Shown piece by piece: positions 25,266 to 33,599 of a stretch of DNA of 64,000 nucleotides. The notes beneath the pieces are model-generated. The model did no database searches. It was not told where the DNA came from and worked only from the letters and a program-made list of their open reading frames with translations. Position 1 is the stretch's first letter, and each line of letters starts with the position of its first letter. The position numbers and the translations under genes are program-made. The stretch spans positions 186,001-250,000 of the forward strand of contig NZ_WUUS01000003.1 in NCBI RefSeq assembly GCF_009831625.1, written 5' to 3'. The DNA is from Halobaculum saliterrae. GTDB taxonomy: Archaea; Halobacteriota; Halobacteria; Halobacteriales; Haloferacaceae.

Positions 25266-26414
25266 TCAGATCCGCGGCTCAGTGTCGGCGGCGTCCTCCA
25301 GCGAGCGGTTGTGCAAGGCGTCGCCGCTGGCGGCGTCGAACAGGTGGACCGCGTCCGACGGGAACCGCGCGACGACGGACTCGCCGGCGTCGATGCGGCG
25401 CATGCCGCCGACTGTCGCGACGAACGTGTCCCTCGAGTCGGCCTCGAAGCCCAGATAGACGGCGTTCTCGTTGCCCATCGGCTCGACGACGTCGACCACC
25501 GTGTCGAACTCGTCGTCGTCGCTCGCGGGGCCGTCGGCGGTGACCTCGATGTCCTCCGGACGGACGCCGAGGGTCACGCCGTCGGCGCCCTCGACAGCCT
25601 CGCGCATGTCGGCCGTCAGCGGGTACTCGAAGCGGTCCGTGACCAGCCGGTCGCCCTCCACGGTCGCATCGAAGAAGTTCATCGCCGGCTCGCCGATGAA
25701 CCCCGCGACGAAGTGGTTCGCCGGACGGTGGTAACACTCCAGCGGCGTCCCGACCTGCTGGAGCTCGCCGCCGTCGAGGATCGCGATCCGGTCGCCCATC
25801 GTCATCGCCTCCGTCTGGTCGTGCGTGACGTAGACGGTCGTCGTGCCGAGGTCCTCCTGGATGCGCTGCAGCTCCGTGCGCATCTGCGAGCGGAGCTTGG
25901 CGTCGAGGTTCGACAGCGGCTCGTCCATCAGGAACACCTCGGGCTCGCGAACGATCGCCCGCCCGAGCGCCACGCGCTGCTGTTGCCCGCCGGACAGCTC
26001 CGACGGCTTGCGGTCGAGCAGTTCCGGGATGTCGAGCAGGTCGGCCGCGTTCTCGACGCGCTCGTCGATCTCGGCGTCCGCCATGTCCGTGGACTCCTCC
26101 AGCCCGAAGGACATGTTCTCCCGGGTGGTCATGTGCGGGTACAGCGCGTACGACTGGAACACCATCGCGATGTCCCGGTCCTGCGGCTTCTGGCCCACGA
26201 TGGACCGGCCGCCGAGGCGGATGTCCCCGTCGGTGACCGTCTCCAGCCCGGCGACCATCCGCAGCGTCGTCGACTTCCCGCAGCCCGACGGCCCGACGAG
26301 GACGAGGAAGTCCCCGTCCTCGATGTCGACCGTCACGTCGTCGACGGCGACGATGTCGGAGCCGTCGTCGTCAGTGAACACCTTCCGTACGTCGTCGAGT
26401 TCGAGTCGTGCCAT
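25266..26414 (-). CDS. Sugar ABC transporter ATP-binding protein (MalK/UgpC type)
   Basis: Energises sugar import as a cytoplasmic dimer. The NBD (~1-240) has Walker A GPSGCGKST, signature LSGGQQQRVALGRA, Walker B VFLMDEPLSNLD and the switch YVTHDQTEAM. The C-terminal ~140 residues (TLGVRPEDIEV onward) form the MalK-type OB-fold regulatory domain. It is the last gene of the importer operon, but 163 bp separate it from the permease, with two hairpins in the gap. The frame opens further upstream; ATG 26414 is where homology begins. The substrate is unknown. Confidence 0.92.
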   Translation of the reverse strand: MARLELDDVRKVFTDDDGSDIVAVDDVTVDIEDGDFLVLVGPSGCGKSTTLRMVAGLETVTDGDIRLGGRSIVGQKPQDRDIAMVFQSYALYPHMTTRENMSFGLEESTDMADAEIDERVENAADLLDIPELLDRKPSELSGGQQQRVALGRAIVREPEVFLMDEPLSNLDAKLRSQMRTELQRIQEDLGTTTVYVTHDQTEAMTMGDRIAILDGGELQQVGTPLECYHRPANHFVAGFIGEPAMNFFDATVEGDRLVTDRFEYPLTADMREAVEGADGVTLGVRPEDIEVTADGPASDDDEFDTVVDVVEPMGNENAVYLGFEADSRDTFVATVGGMRRIDAGESVVARFPSDAVHLFDAASGDALHNRSLEDAADTEPRI

Positions 26415-26477
26415 GGTCAGAGTCCCCCGTGTGACCCGCGGGCGCGGGTCGGTCGTGATCGGTCGTGATCGGTCGAT

Positions 26478-26497
26478 CCGACGGCACACGCCGTCGG
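26478..26497 (-). terminator. Strong hairpin between permease and ATPase genes
   Basis: A perfect 8-bp inverted repeat, CCGACGGC (26478-26485) and GCCGTCGG (26490-26497), with a 4-nt loop, lies inside the operon. It may act as a partial terminator or RNase barrier that sets ATPase levels. Just beside it the 10-bp unit GGTCGTGATC occurs twice in tandem (26451-26470), followed by a partial third copy. Confidence 0.45.
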
Positions 26498-26548
26498 TGT
26501 TGCGGTCGGCTCGCCGTGTGCGCTCGCGACTCGCGCCGGTCGCGTATC

Positions 26549-26573
26549 CGAGGCCTCCCTGCGGTCGGCCTCG
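26549..26573 (-). terminator. Hairpin after the permease stop (copy of the 3639 element)
   Basis: CGAGGCC (26549-26555) and GGCCTCG (26567-26573) flank an 11-nt loop that differs by one base from the element at 3639-3663. It begins 4 nt after the TGA of the permease gene. Two unrelated genes thus share the same 3' structure. Confidence 0.5.
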
Positions 26574-26577
26574 CACT

Positions 26578-27540
26578 TCACGTGGCCACCCCCTCGGCGA
26601 ACTCCTCGCCGAACATGATGTACACGATGAGCGTCGGCAGCGCGGCGATGAACGCCCCGGCCATCCGGAGCGCGAAGTCCTGTCCCTCCATCGACTCCCC
26701 GAGGCCGGCGAGGATGAGCACGACCGGGGCGGCCGGGCTCGACTCGGTGGACACGAGGATGAGCGCGAACAGGAGGTCGTTCCAGATCTGCGTGAACTGG
26801 TAGATGAGCACGACCGCGAACATCGGCGTCGAGATCGGGAAGACGATCCGGCGGTACACCCGGCGGAACGTCGCGCCGTCGAGTCGTGCCGCCTCGATCA
26901 TCTCCTCGCTCACGTTCCGGTAGTACGACCGGAACAGCACCATGCAGATCGGGATGCCGTACGCGACGTGGGTGATCGTCAGCTCGACCAGCCCGGTGTA
27001 CGCCTCCGGCACGCCCAGCACCCACAGCGGCGTGAGCAGTTCCTGCAGCGGCATCGCGCCCCAGAACTGCGAGAGGGGCACGAGCACCGCCTGATACGGG
27101 ATGAAGATCCCGGCGACGAGCATGGTCAACACCGGCGCCTTGTACCGAGCTCGCCAGTCGGCCTGCGTCAGGCCGTAGGCGGCGAAGCTCCCGAGCAGGG
27201 CCGAGAGGATGGTCGCGGGCACCGCGTACAGCGCGCTGTTGACCATGCCGCGTCCCAGTGCCGCCATCGCGGTCTGCCACTTCTCCAGCGTGAAGAACTG
27301 CGGCGGCGGCGGCGCGAACGGGAGCGTCGAGCTGATCCCCTCGGGGTTCGTCTTGAACGCGGTGACCAGTCCCGACTCGATGGGCGTCAGGAAGAAGACG
27401 GTCATCGTCAGGATCGTGGCGTACAGCGCGACGCGGTAGCCGTCGAGCCCCGCGAGGTCGTCACGGAGCCGATCGGCGAGGCCGTCGGTTCCGCCGGCCG
27501 AGTCCGTCGGATCGGATTCGTCGTGTCGTGCGTCGCTCAT
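26578..27540 (-). CDS. Sugar ABC transporter permease (MalG type)
   Basis: Inner-membrane channel subunit of 320 aa with an N-terminal acidic extension and about six membrane segments. The EAA loop that docks to the ATPase reads EEMIEAARLDGATFRRVYRR, the binding-protein-dependent transport signature. It overlaps the upstream permease by 4 bp (ATGA). It belongs to the CUT1 family, so di- or oligosaccharides, or simple sugars in archaea, are plausible substrates. Confidence 0.92.
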   Translation of the reverse strand: MSDARHDESDPTDSAGGTDGLADRLRDDLAGLDGYRVALYATILTMTVFFLTPIESGLVTAFKTNPEGISSTLPFAPPPPQFFTLEKWQTAMAALGRGMVNSALYAVPATILSALLGSFAAYGLTQADWRARYKAPVLTMLVAGIFIPYQAVLVPLSQFWGAMPLQELLTPLWVLGVPEAYTGLVELTITHVAYGIPICMVLFRSYYRNVSEEMIEAARLDGATFRRVYRRIVFPISTPMFAVVLIYQFTQIWNDLLFALILVSTESSPAAPVVLILAGLGESMEGQDFALRMAGAFIAALPTLIVYIMFGEEFAEGVAT

Positions 27541-28610
27541 AGGTTCCCCTGCTTGTACTCGTAGTAGAGGTACGGGCCGATGATCGACAGCGCCATCAGG
27601 AACAGGATGATCGCGATCGCCGACGCGTACGCCCAGTTGTTCGTGCTGTACGCCTCACGCACCATCTTGGTCGCGAGGATGTCCGCCCCGTTGGGCGGTC
27701 GGTAGCCGCTGACCAGCGAGTACAGGAAGTCGAACGCCTTCAGCGCGAACACCATCAGGACGATGGCGGCGCTGATCGTCGACCCCTTGAGCTGCGGGAG
27801 GATGACCCGCCAGTACATCTTCAGCGTCGACGCGCCGTCGACGCGGGCGGCCTCGTAGTGCTCGGTCGGGATGGCCCGCAGTCCCGCGAGGTACACGACC
27901 ATCGTGTACCCGGAGAACTGCCACACGAGCGCGAACACCACGGCCCACAGGACGATCGAGGAGTTCCCGATCCAGCTGATCGGGCCGATCCCGACCGTGC
28001 CGAGGACGATGTTGACGACGCCGTTGTTGTAGTTGTACATCCACAGCCAGAACTGCGCGGTCACGACGAACGAGAGGCTCATCGGCAGCAGATAGATCGT
28101 CCGGAACGTGTTCTCGAACCGGATGTTCCGGTCGATGAGGATGGCGAGCAACAGCCCGAAGCCCAGGGCGACGGCGGTGAAGGCGACGACCAACAGGAAC
28201 GTGTTGACCGTCGCGTCGATGACCGCCGAGTCGTTGATCGCCCGGACGTACATCTCGAAGTCGAGGTCCGAGTAGTCCGGGCCGATGAACCCCTGATAGT
28301 CGGTCAGCGAGATGACGAAGTTCCACGCGATGGCGCCGTAGACGAACAGCCCGACGAGCAGGAACGGCGGCAGCCAGAACGGTGCCGACTCGGTGAAGTC
28401 GTCGCCGAAGCGGTCGTTGAGTCGGTCGACGAACCCGTCGCTGCCGGCGGTGGTCCCGCCGTCAGTCACGACCGCGCCGTCGTCGAGGGCGGGGTCGTCG
28501 CCGTTCGCCTCGGTGCCGTCCTCGCCGCCGTGGCCCGCGTCGCCACTCGTCCGGGTCGCGCGGGCGACGCGCCGGAGTCGTTGTCGAACGCTCGAAAGAA
28601 TGTCGCGCAT
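27537..28610 (-). CDS. Sugar ABC transporter permease (MalF type)
   Basis: A 357-aa inner-membrane subunit. A basic N-terminus (MRDILSSVRQRLRRV) is followed by a long acidic stretch (to ~75) before the first membrane segment, WLPPFLLVGLFVYG. About six membrane segments and the EAA loop, EHYEAARVDGASTLKMYWRV, follow. It starts 10 bp after the binding-protein gene and overlaps the next permease by 4 bp. The acidic N-terminal extension could be an extra regulatory or docking tail. Confidence 0.92.
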   Translation of the reverse strand: MRDILSSVRQRLRRVARATRTSGDAGHGGEDGTEANGDDPALDDGAVVTDGGTTAGSDGFVDRLNDRFGDDFTESAPFWLPPFLLVGLFVYGAIAWNFVISLTDYQGFIGPDYSDLDFEMYVRAINDSAVIDATVNTFLLVVAFTAVALGFGLLLAILIDRNIRFENTFRTIYLLPMSLSFVVTAQFWLWMYNYNNGVVNIVLGTVGIGPISWIGNSSIVLWAVVFALVWQFSGYTMVVYLAGLRAIPTEHYEAARVDGASTLKMYWRVILPQLKGSTISAAIVLMVFALKAFDFLYSLVSGYRPPNGADILATKMVREAYSTNNWAYASAIAIILFLMALSIIGPYLYYEYKQGNL

Positions 28611-28620
28611 GGGGACGCGG

Positions 28621-29910
28621 TCAGTTGGAGACGGCGTCGACGAAGCCCTGCGTGGCGGCGTCGACGTTGTACGGCCCGGAGAACTCGCTGGAGATCACGT
28701 CGTTCAGCGAGGACCGCTGGTCGGCCGTGATGCCCAGACCGTGCTGGATGTTCGGCGGGCGCTCGTCCGCGTCCGCGAAGTCCTCTGCGGTCTCCTGCAG
28801 GTACGGCCCGAACTCGGACATGTCGACGTCCGTCCGGGTCGGGATCGAGCCCTTGTACTGGTTGAACGCGACCTGCGCGGCCTCGCCGCCGACGAACTCC
28901 AGCCACGTTCGCGTGCTCTCGGGACTCGGGTTGTTCGACGGGTAGAGGAACGAGTCGAAGTGGAGGGTGTACATGCCCTCGGTGCCGGGGAACGTCTTGA
29001 AGCCCCAGTCCTCCCCGTACTCGAAGTCCTCCGCGTTTCGGTACGCGCCCGCCGCCCAGTTACCCTGGTGGATGAACGCGGCCTCGCCCTCGATGATGTT
29101 CTGGTTCGACTCCGTCAGCCCGATCGAGGCGGCGTCGTCGTTGATGTAGTTCTCGAGGATCGTCGCGAGCGACTCGAAGGCGCTCCGGACGGCGTCCTCC
29201 GAGGGGTTGCCCTCGACGAAGTTCATGTACTCGTCGTAGCCGGCCGAGCCCAGCAGCGTGACGCCGAACAGCTGCGTCGTCGTCCACGTGCCGCTCGCGC
29301 CGTGGGTCATCGGGATCTTGTCCGTCTCGCTGGCGACCGTCTCCAGCGCGTCGACGAGCGCCGAGACGCTGTTCAGCGAGTCGGGGTCGACGCCCGCCTC
29401 CTCGACGACCGAGGTGTTGTAGAACAGGCAGTTCAGGCGGTGCGAGCCCAGCGGGACGGCGCGGAACGCGCCGTTGTACTGGTGCAGGTCGACGGCCTCC
29501 TGCACGTGACTGTCGGTGAAGCCCGTCTCCTCCCAGAGGTCGGAGATGTCGCCGAGCACGCCCTCGTAGCGGGCGAGGTTGGGGCCCGGCCAGTTCGCGA
29601 ACGAGCTCGGCGGGTTGTCGTTCTGCAGCCGGTTGGCGACGACCGCGTCGAGGTTCTGGTTGCCGCCCCCGCCGATGGGGTTCATGTCCAGTTCCGTGTC
29701 CGGATACTCCTCGTTGAACGCCTCCTCGAGCGCCTCGGCGGCCGTCGCGCCGTCGCCGCCGGTCCACCCGTGGAGCACCTCGACGGGGCCGCCGCCCCCG
29801 CCGCCGCCGCCCATACCGGAACAGCCCGCCAGTCCGGCCATGCCGGCCGCCCCGAGGGCGCCCGCGCTCTTCAGTACGTCTCGTCGGTTGAGTTCCGTGT
29901 CCTTCATCAT
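28621..29910 (-). CDS. Sugar ABC transporter substrate-binding lipoprotein
   Basis: A 429-aa surface solute-binding protein of the extracellular family 1 (SBP_bac_1). Its Tat signal LNRRDVLKSAGA and lipobox GLAGC (Cys30) show export folded and lipid-anchored. A Gly-rich linker (GMGGGGGGGG) holds it off the membrane. The fold shows EVLHGWTGGDGATAAEALEE near the start and YNTSVVEEAGVDPDSL. ATG 29910 is followed by a second ATG at 29907; GGAGG at 29915-29919 (minus strand) is better spaced for the second. It is the first gene of the importer operon and its product sets the substrate, which I cannot identify. Confidence 0.92.
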   Translation of the reverse strand: MMKDTELNRRDVLKSAGALGAAGMAGLAGCSGMGGGGGGGGPVEVLHGWTGGDGATAAEALEEAFNEEYPDTELDMNPIGGGGNQNLDAVVANRLQNDNPPSSFANWPGPNLARYEGVLGDISDLWEETGFTDSHVQEAVDLHQYNGAFRAVPLGSHRLNCLFYNTSVVEEAGVDPDSLNSVSALVDALETVASETDKIPMTHGASGTWTTTQLFGVTLLGSAGYDEYMNFVEGNPSEDAVRSAFESLATILENYINDDAASIGLTESNQNIIEGEAAFIHQGNWAAGAYRNAEDFEYGEDWGFKTFPGTEGMYTLHFDSFLYPSNNPSPESTRTWLEFVGGEAAQVAFNQYKGSIPTRTDVDMSEFGPYLQETAEDFADADERPPNIQHGLGITADQRSSLNDVISSEFSGPYNVDAATQGFVDAVSN

Positions 29911-29950
29911 CGTTCCTCCGTGCGTGGAGTCACCTCACGATACCCATAGC

Positions 29951-29979
29951 GAGTACTTAAGACTTGTCGATATTTACTC
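29951..29979 (-). promoter_or_regulatory. Promoter of the sugar importer with inverted repeat
   Basis: The minus-strand TATA-like GAGTAAATA (29971-29979) lies ~60 bp before the start codon, giving a leader of ~35 nt, and a Shine-Dalgarno GGAGG is present, unlike most genes here. GAGTA (29951-29955) and TACTC (29975-29979) form an inverted repeat with a 19-nt spacer around box A and the region just downstream. It could be the site of a sugar-responsive repressor. Confidence 0.5.
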
Positions 29980-29998
29980 CGCTATGAATGAACGTCTG

Positions 29999-30016
29999 GT
30001 ACAACTGTCGTTGTAC
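29999..30016. promoter_or_regulatory. GTACAAC palindrome upstream of the importer promoter
   Basis: GTACAAC-tgtc-GTTGTAC is a perfect 7-bp inverted repeat with a 4-nt centre, about 20 bp upstream of the importer's box A and 50 bp beyond the helicase stop. It could be an activator or repressor site for the operon, or a hairpin ending the helicase transcript. Both roles are inferred from position. Confidence 0.4.
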
Positions 30017-30067
30017 AGTCTGAACCCCGGCGATTCGGGCCGAACGGGGGTCGCCCGCGAGGCGGCG

Positions 30068-32476
30068 TCAGCCCCCCTCGGTGGCTCCCTCGTCCGCCCT
30101 CGCCTCGACGGCCGAACCGGGGACCGGCTCGTCGGTTCCGGCGAGGGCGTTCAGCAGGACGACCGCCTCCGGCTTCGAGAGCGGTTCGTTCGCGTTGCCG
30201 CAGTGGGGCGACTGGACGCACGCGGGACAGCCGTCGGCGCAGTCGCAGCCGGCGATCAGCCGGGCCGTGCGCGCGAGCAGGCGGTCGGCGTCGCGGTACG
30301 ACTCGCGCGTCAGGCCCACGCCGCCGGGGTGACCGTCGTAGATGAACACGGTCGACTGCTCGGTGTGCGGGTGAAACGGGGTCGAGACGCCGCCGATGTC
30401 CGCGCGGTCACACAGGAGGTCGAGCGGCATGAGCGAGATGGAGCCGTGCTCGGCGGCGTGGATGCCGCCGTTGAAGCCCGCGTCGCCCCGTCCGGCCTCG
30501 GCCGCCAGCTTCCGCATCTCCCCCTCCACGTCCGCCGGGACCGTGTAGTACAGCGCCCGCGTCCGCAGCGTCGTCTCCGGGAGGTCCAGCGCCTCCGATC
30601 CGATCGTCTCGCCCGTGGTGCCGTCCTTGCGCTCGAACCCCGTGATCTGCTCGGTGACGGTCACGTCGGCGAACCGGATCTCGGTGTCATCGCGCGCGTC
30701 GAGCGGTCGCGACCGCAGGTCTTCGTTGACGGTCACGTCCTTGTCGGTCAGCACCCGGGTGTAGTAGTCCGCCCACGTCGGTCGCAGGCGGGCCACGTCG
30801 CGGTCGAGGTCCAGCTCGTCCACCTCGTACGTCTGGCCCTGGTGGTGGTAGACCGCGCCCGGATGCGCGTCGCGCAGGGCGTCCGCGAACGACAGCGACG
30901 CGATCACGTCGTCGTTGCGAGCGTCCATGAGGTCGACCTCGCGGTCGTCGATCGTCCGGAGGCTCATCGAGTGCTGGGCGCTCCCCGGGCCGTCGTACGT
31001 CCAGCGAACGCCGCGGGAGGTGTCCATCCGTTCGAGCGTGCCGTCCTCCTCCAGCGACTCGACCACCGAGGCGAAGCCGTCGCCGAAGTGGGACTCGTCC
31101 TCGGGGCGGAGCCAGTTCTCGTCGGCCGCGCTGGCGACGTGCCCCGGCTGCAACTCGCCGTTCTCGGGGTCCACCATCGCGCGCTCGGGGTCGCCCTCGA
31201 ACAGGTCGTCCGGGTTCGCCATGAGGTACTGATCGAGTTGGTCCTCGCCGCCGACCATGACGACGAGCGCGTCGTCGGTGCCCCGGCCGGCGCGACCCGC
31301 CTGCTGGAACGCCGACATCCGGGTGCCGGGGTAGCCGTCGAGGATCACCGCGTCGAGGCCGCCCACGTCGACGCCGAGTTCGAGCGCGTTGGTCGACCAC
31401 ACGCCGGCCACGTCCCCCGAGTGGAGTCCGGCCTCGATCTCTCGGCGGCGATCGTCCGTCAGGCTCGCCTGGTACGCCTCGATCCGTCCCGCGATCCCGT
31501 GTTCACCGCGCTGTCGAAGTTCCTTCGCGGAGTCGCTCGCGTACCGCTCGGCGGTCTGGCGCGCCCGCGTGAACACGAGCGTCTGGTACCCCTCCTGTAC
31601 GAGGTCACAGAAGATCCGCTTCGTCTCGGTGTGGCTCGACCGTCGCCGCCCGGACTGCTGGTCGGCCTGCCGGCCCTCGTACTCCGGCGGGTTCCACAGC
31701 AGCCAGTGGCGCGGCCCGCGAGCGGAGGCGTCCTCGTCGACGAGCGTGAAGGTCGACTCGGGCCGGGCCGTCACGCGCGCGGCGTGCTCGACGGGGTTGC
31801 CGATGGTCGCCGAACAGCAGACGAACTGCGGGTCGGCTCCGTACCGCTCGCAGATCCGGTTCAGCCGGCGCAGCACGAGCGAAACGTGGCTCCCGAAGAC
31901 GCCGCGATAGCCGTGCACCTCGTCGATGACGACCGTCTCCAGCGACCCGAAGAACCACTCCCAGTGCTTGTACGCCCACGGGAGCAGCCCGTAGTGGAGC
32001 ATGTCGGGGTTCGAGAGGAGCACGGTCGGCTGGCGGTCACGCACGTCGCGCTTCTCCGACTTCGACAGGCGGCCGGTGTACTGGTCGACGGAGACGCGGG
32101 AGCCGAAGCCGAGTCCGTGTGCCAGATCCGAGAGGGTCTCCGCCTGATCGGCGATGAGCGCGTTCTGCGGCGCGAGATACAGCGTCCGGCCGCCGTGGTC
32201 CATCGCGCGCTCGAAGGCGGGGACGGTGTACGCGAGCGACTTGCCGCTGGCGGTGCGCGTCGCGAGCACCACGTCGTCGCCGTCGCGAACCGCCTCGACG
32301 GCGCGCGCCTGATGCTCGTACAGCGACTCGATCCCCTCGTCGGCGAGCGCGCTCGCGAGCCGCGGCTCCAGGTCCACGTCGGCGAGGGACGCCTCGCGAC
32401 CGGGAAGGGTCCGCCGGTCGGCGATCTGTCCCTCGTAGTAGGGCCGAGAGCGGAGCCACTCGACGGTGTCGTCCAC
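30068..32476 (-). CDS. mrfA: MrfA/Hrq1-type superfamily 2 helicase with DUF1998 domain
   Basis: A 3'-5' DNA helicase of 802 aa related to bacterial MrfA (YprA) and eukaryotic Hrq1, which act in repair of crosslinked or alkylated DNA. Walker A reads ATRTASGKS, Walker B VIDEVHGYRG, motif III CSATIGN and motif VI QQAGRAGRG. The C-terminal DUF1998 part carries the four-cysteine metal site in CDCADGCPACVQSPHCGN (744-761). The TGF-like VEHAARVTARPE insert is unremarkable. It lies 71 bp downstream of an Mrr-like gene on the same strand, with alkyl-repair genes divergently next door. Confidence 0.9.
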   Translation of the reverse strand: MDDTVEWLRSRPYYEGQIADRRTLPGREASLADVDLEPRLASALADEGIESLYEHQARAVEAVRDGDDVVLATRTASGKSLAYTVPAFERAMDHGGRTLYLAPQNALIADQAETLSDLAHGLGFGSRVSVDQYTGRLSKSEKRDVRDRQPTVLLSNPDMLHYGLLPWAYKHWEWFFGSLETVVIDEVHGYRGVFGSHVSLVLRRLNRICERYGADPQFVCCSATIGNPVEHAARVTARPESTFTLVDEDASARGPRHWLLWNPPEYEGRQADQQSGRRRSSHTETKRIFCDLVQEGYQTLVFTRARQTAERYASDSAKELRQRGEHGIAGRIEAYQASLTDDRRREIEAGLHSGDVAGVWSTNALELGVDVGGLDAVILDGYPGTRMSAFQQAGRAGRGTDDALVVMVGGEDQLDQYLMANPDDLFEGDPERAMVDPENGELQPGHVASAADENWLRPEDESHFGDGFASVVESLEEDGTLERMDTSRGVRWTYDGPGSAQHSMSLRTIDDREVDLMDARNDDVIASLSFADALRDAHPGAVYHHQGQTYEVDELDLDRDVARLRPTWADYYTRVLTDKDVTVNEDLRSRPLDARDDTEIRFADVTVTEQITGFERKDGTTGETIGSEALDLPETTLRTRALYYTVPADVEGEMRKLAAEAGRGDAGFNGGIHAAEHGSISLMPLDLLCDRADIGGVSTPFHPHTEQSTVFIYDGHPGGVGLTRESYRDADRLLARTARLIAGCDCADGCPACVQSPHCGNANEPLSKPEAVVLLNALAGTDEPVPGSAVEARADEGATEGG

Positions 32477-32547
32477 GGTGATCGTGCGTGGGGACTGGCG
32501 TGCTTACCGGTTGCGGTCGATCCGCGGTTCGGCAGCGGTCGCTCGGG

Positions 32548-32967
32548 TCACTCGTGCTCGCGGTCGTCGCCGTCCGCCGCCGGAAGCGTGACGTCGGCGT
32601 CGCGGGCCAGCGAGACGAGCCCGACGCCGTCGTACACGTCGACCGGCCCGGCGCGAGCGCGTCGGGTCGCGTCCGGGTCGACCTCGTCGACCGTCGCGAG
32701 CACCGCAAAGGTGAGGTCCCGCTCGTCCGCGAACGCCGCGAACTCGTCCACGTCGGCGGCGGTCACGGGCTCGCGGCGGAGGCTGACGACGGCCCGTTCG
32801 GGCGGGCCCTCCGGCCGGTCGCGGGTGAGCGACACCTCGACGGTTCCGTCGGGGGTCGCGGGGGAGGCGGCCGCCTCGAACTCCGGCCAGATCCCTCCCA
32901 ACCGCTCGGCAAAGGCGGCGAACTTCCCGTCCGGAAGCGCGGCGAGCCTGTCGGCCGGATGGCGCAT
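32548..32967 (-). CDS. Mrr-like (restriction endonuclease-fold) protein, probably catalytically degenerate
   Basis: A 139-aa protein that I do not recognise from any named family. Its second half, EPVTAADVDEFAAFADERDL, then TFAVLATVDEVDP, ATRRARAGPVDVYDGVGLVSL, has the order of elements of the Mrr_cat fold (post-catalytic helix, GIFVTTS-like strand, final LIDGxxL strand and helix). The catalytic D...ExK (usually QCK) appears as ERAVVSLRR, without acid or lysine in place. ATG 32967 is preferred over 33003 because a TATA-like GGTTTTTGACC lies ~27 bp before it. It is co-directional with mrfA, as expected for a helicase partner. Confidence 0.6.
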   Translation of the reverse strand: MRHPADRLAALPDGKFAAFAERLGGIWPEFEAAASPATPDGTVEVSLTRDRPEGPPERAVVSLRREPVTAADVDEFAAFADERDLTFAVLATVDEVDPDATRRARAGPVDVYDGVGLVSLARDADVTLPAADGDDREHE

Positions 32968-33086
32968 ACGTCGCGGTACGACCGCCTCGGTCAAAAACCG
33001 CATCGGTCCCGTCCGACGCCGACGATCCGCCGGTGGTCGTGCCCGATCGCCGCCGGGTTGAATACGGCTCCCCCGTCACGGCCGGT

Positions 33087-33599
33087 ATGGACCCGACGGC
33101 GAAGCGAGCGGCCTACGACGACCCGGTGACGCTCGCGGTTCCCGGCGGGCGGCTCACGCTCGACGCGTCGTCCGTCGACGCCGCGGCCGACGAGATCCGG
33201 CGGCAGGCGCGCGAGTACCGCGAAGGAAGCCGGACCGCCTTCGATCTCTCCGTCCGATATCCCGACGGCTTCACCGGCCGGGTGATGGGCGCGATGGCGA
33301 CGATCCCGTACGGCGAGACGCGGACCTACGGCGACATCGCCGAGGACCTCGACAGCGCGCCCCAGTCGGTCGGCGCCGCCTGCGGCCGCAACCCGGTCCC
33401 ACTGATCGTCCCGTGTCACCGCGTCGTCGCCGCCGAGGGGCTCGGCGGCTTCTCGGCGGAGGGCGGGCCCGAACTCAAGCGACGGCTGCTCGAACACGAG
33501 CGCAGCGACTCCGTGCAGGTCACGCTCGACGAGGCCGGCGGCGACCGCGACGGGACCGAGGGCAGCGGTCCCGACGAGGACTGCGGAGAGAACCGATGA
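33087..33599 (+). CDS. ogt: Methylated-DNA--protein-cysteine methyltransferase
   Basis: Suicide repair enzyme that removes alkyl groups from O6-alkylguanine onto Cys110 in VPCHRVV. The DNA-binding helix-turn-helix is IPYGETRTYGDIAE, followed by AVGRNPV-like GAACGRNPVPLIVPCHRV. The N-terminal ~55 residues form the usual small domain, and a disordered acidic tail follows. Length 170 aa. Its TGA overlaps the ATG of the DUF123 gene (ATGA), so both are made together. Confidence 0.93.
   Translation: MDPTAKRAAYDDPVTLAVPGGRLTLDASSVDAAADEIRRQAREYREGSRTAFDLSVRYPDGFTGRVMGAMATIPYGETRTYGDIAEDLDSAPQSVGAACGRNPVPLIVPCHRVVAAEGLGGFSAEGGPELKRRLLEHERSDSVQVTLDEAGGDRDGTEGSGPDEDCGENR

Noticed and set aside
29951-29979. 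TrmB-type binding site at the sugar importer promoter
   Set aside because: The known Halobacterium TrmB motif is TACT-N(7-8)-GAGTA. Here the order is reversed (GAGTA then TACTC) and the spacer is 19 nt, so I do not call it TrmB.
29579-33061. Plus-strand open frame of ~1160 codons
   Set aside because: It runs antisense across the binding protein, the helicase and the Mrr-like gene. Composition is basic and repetitive, with no recognisable motif.
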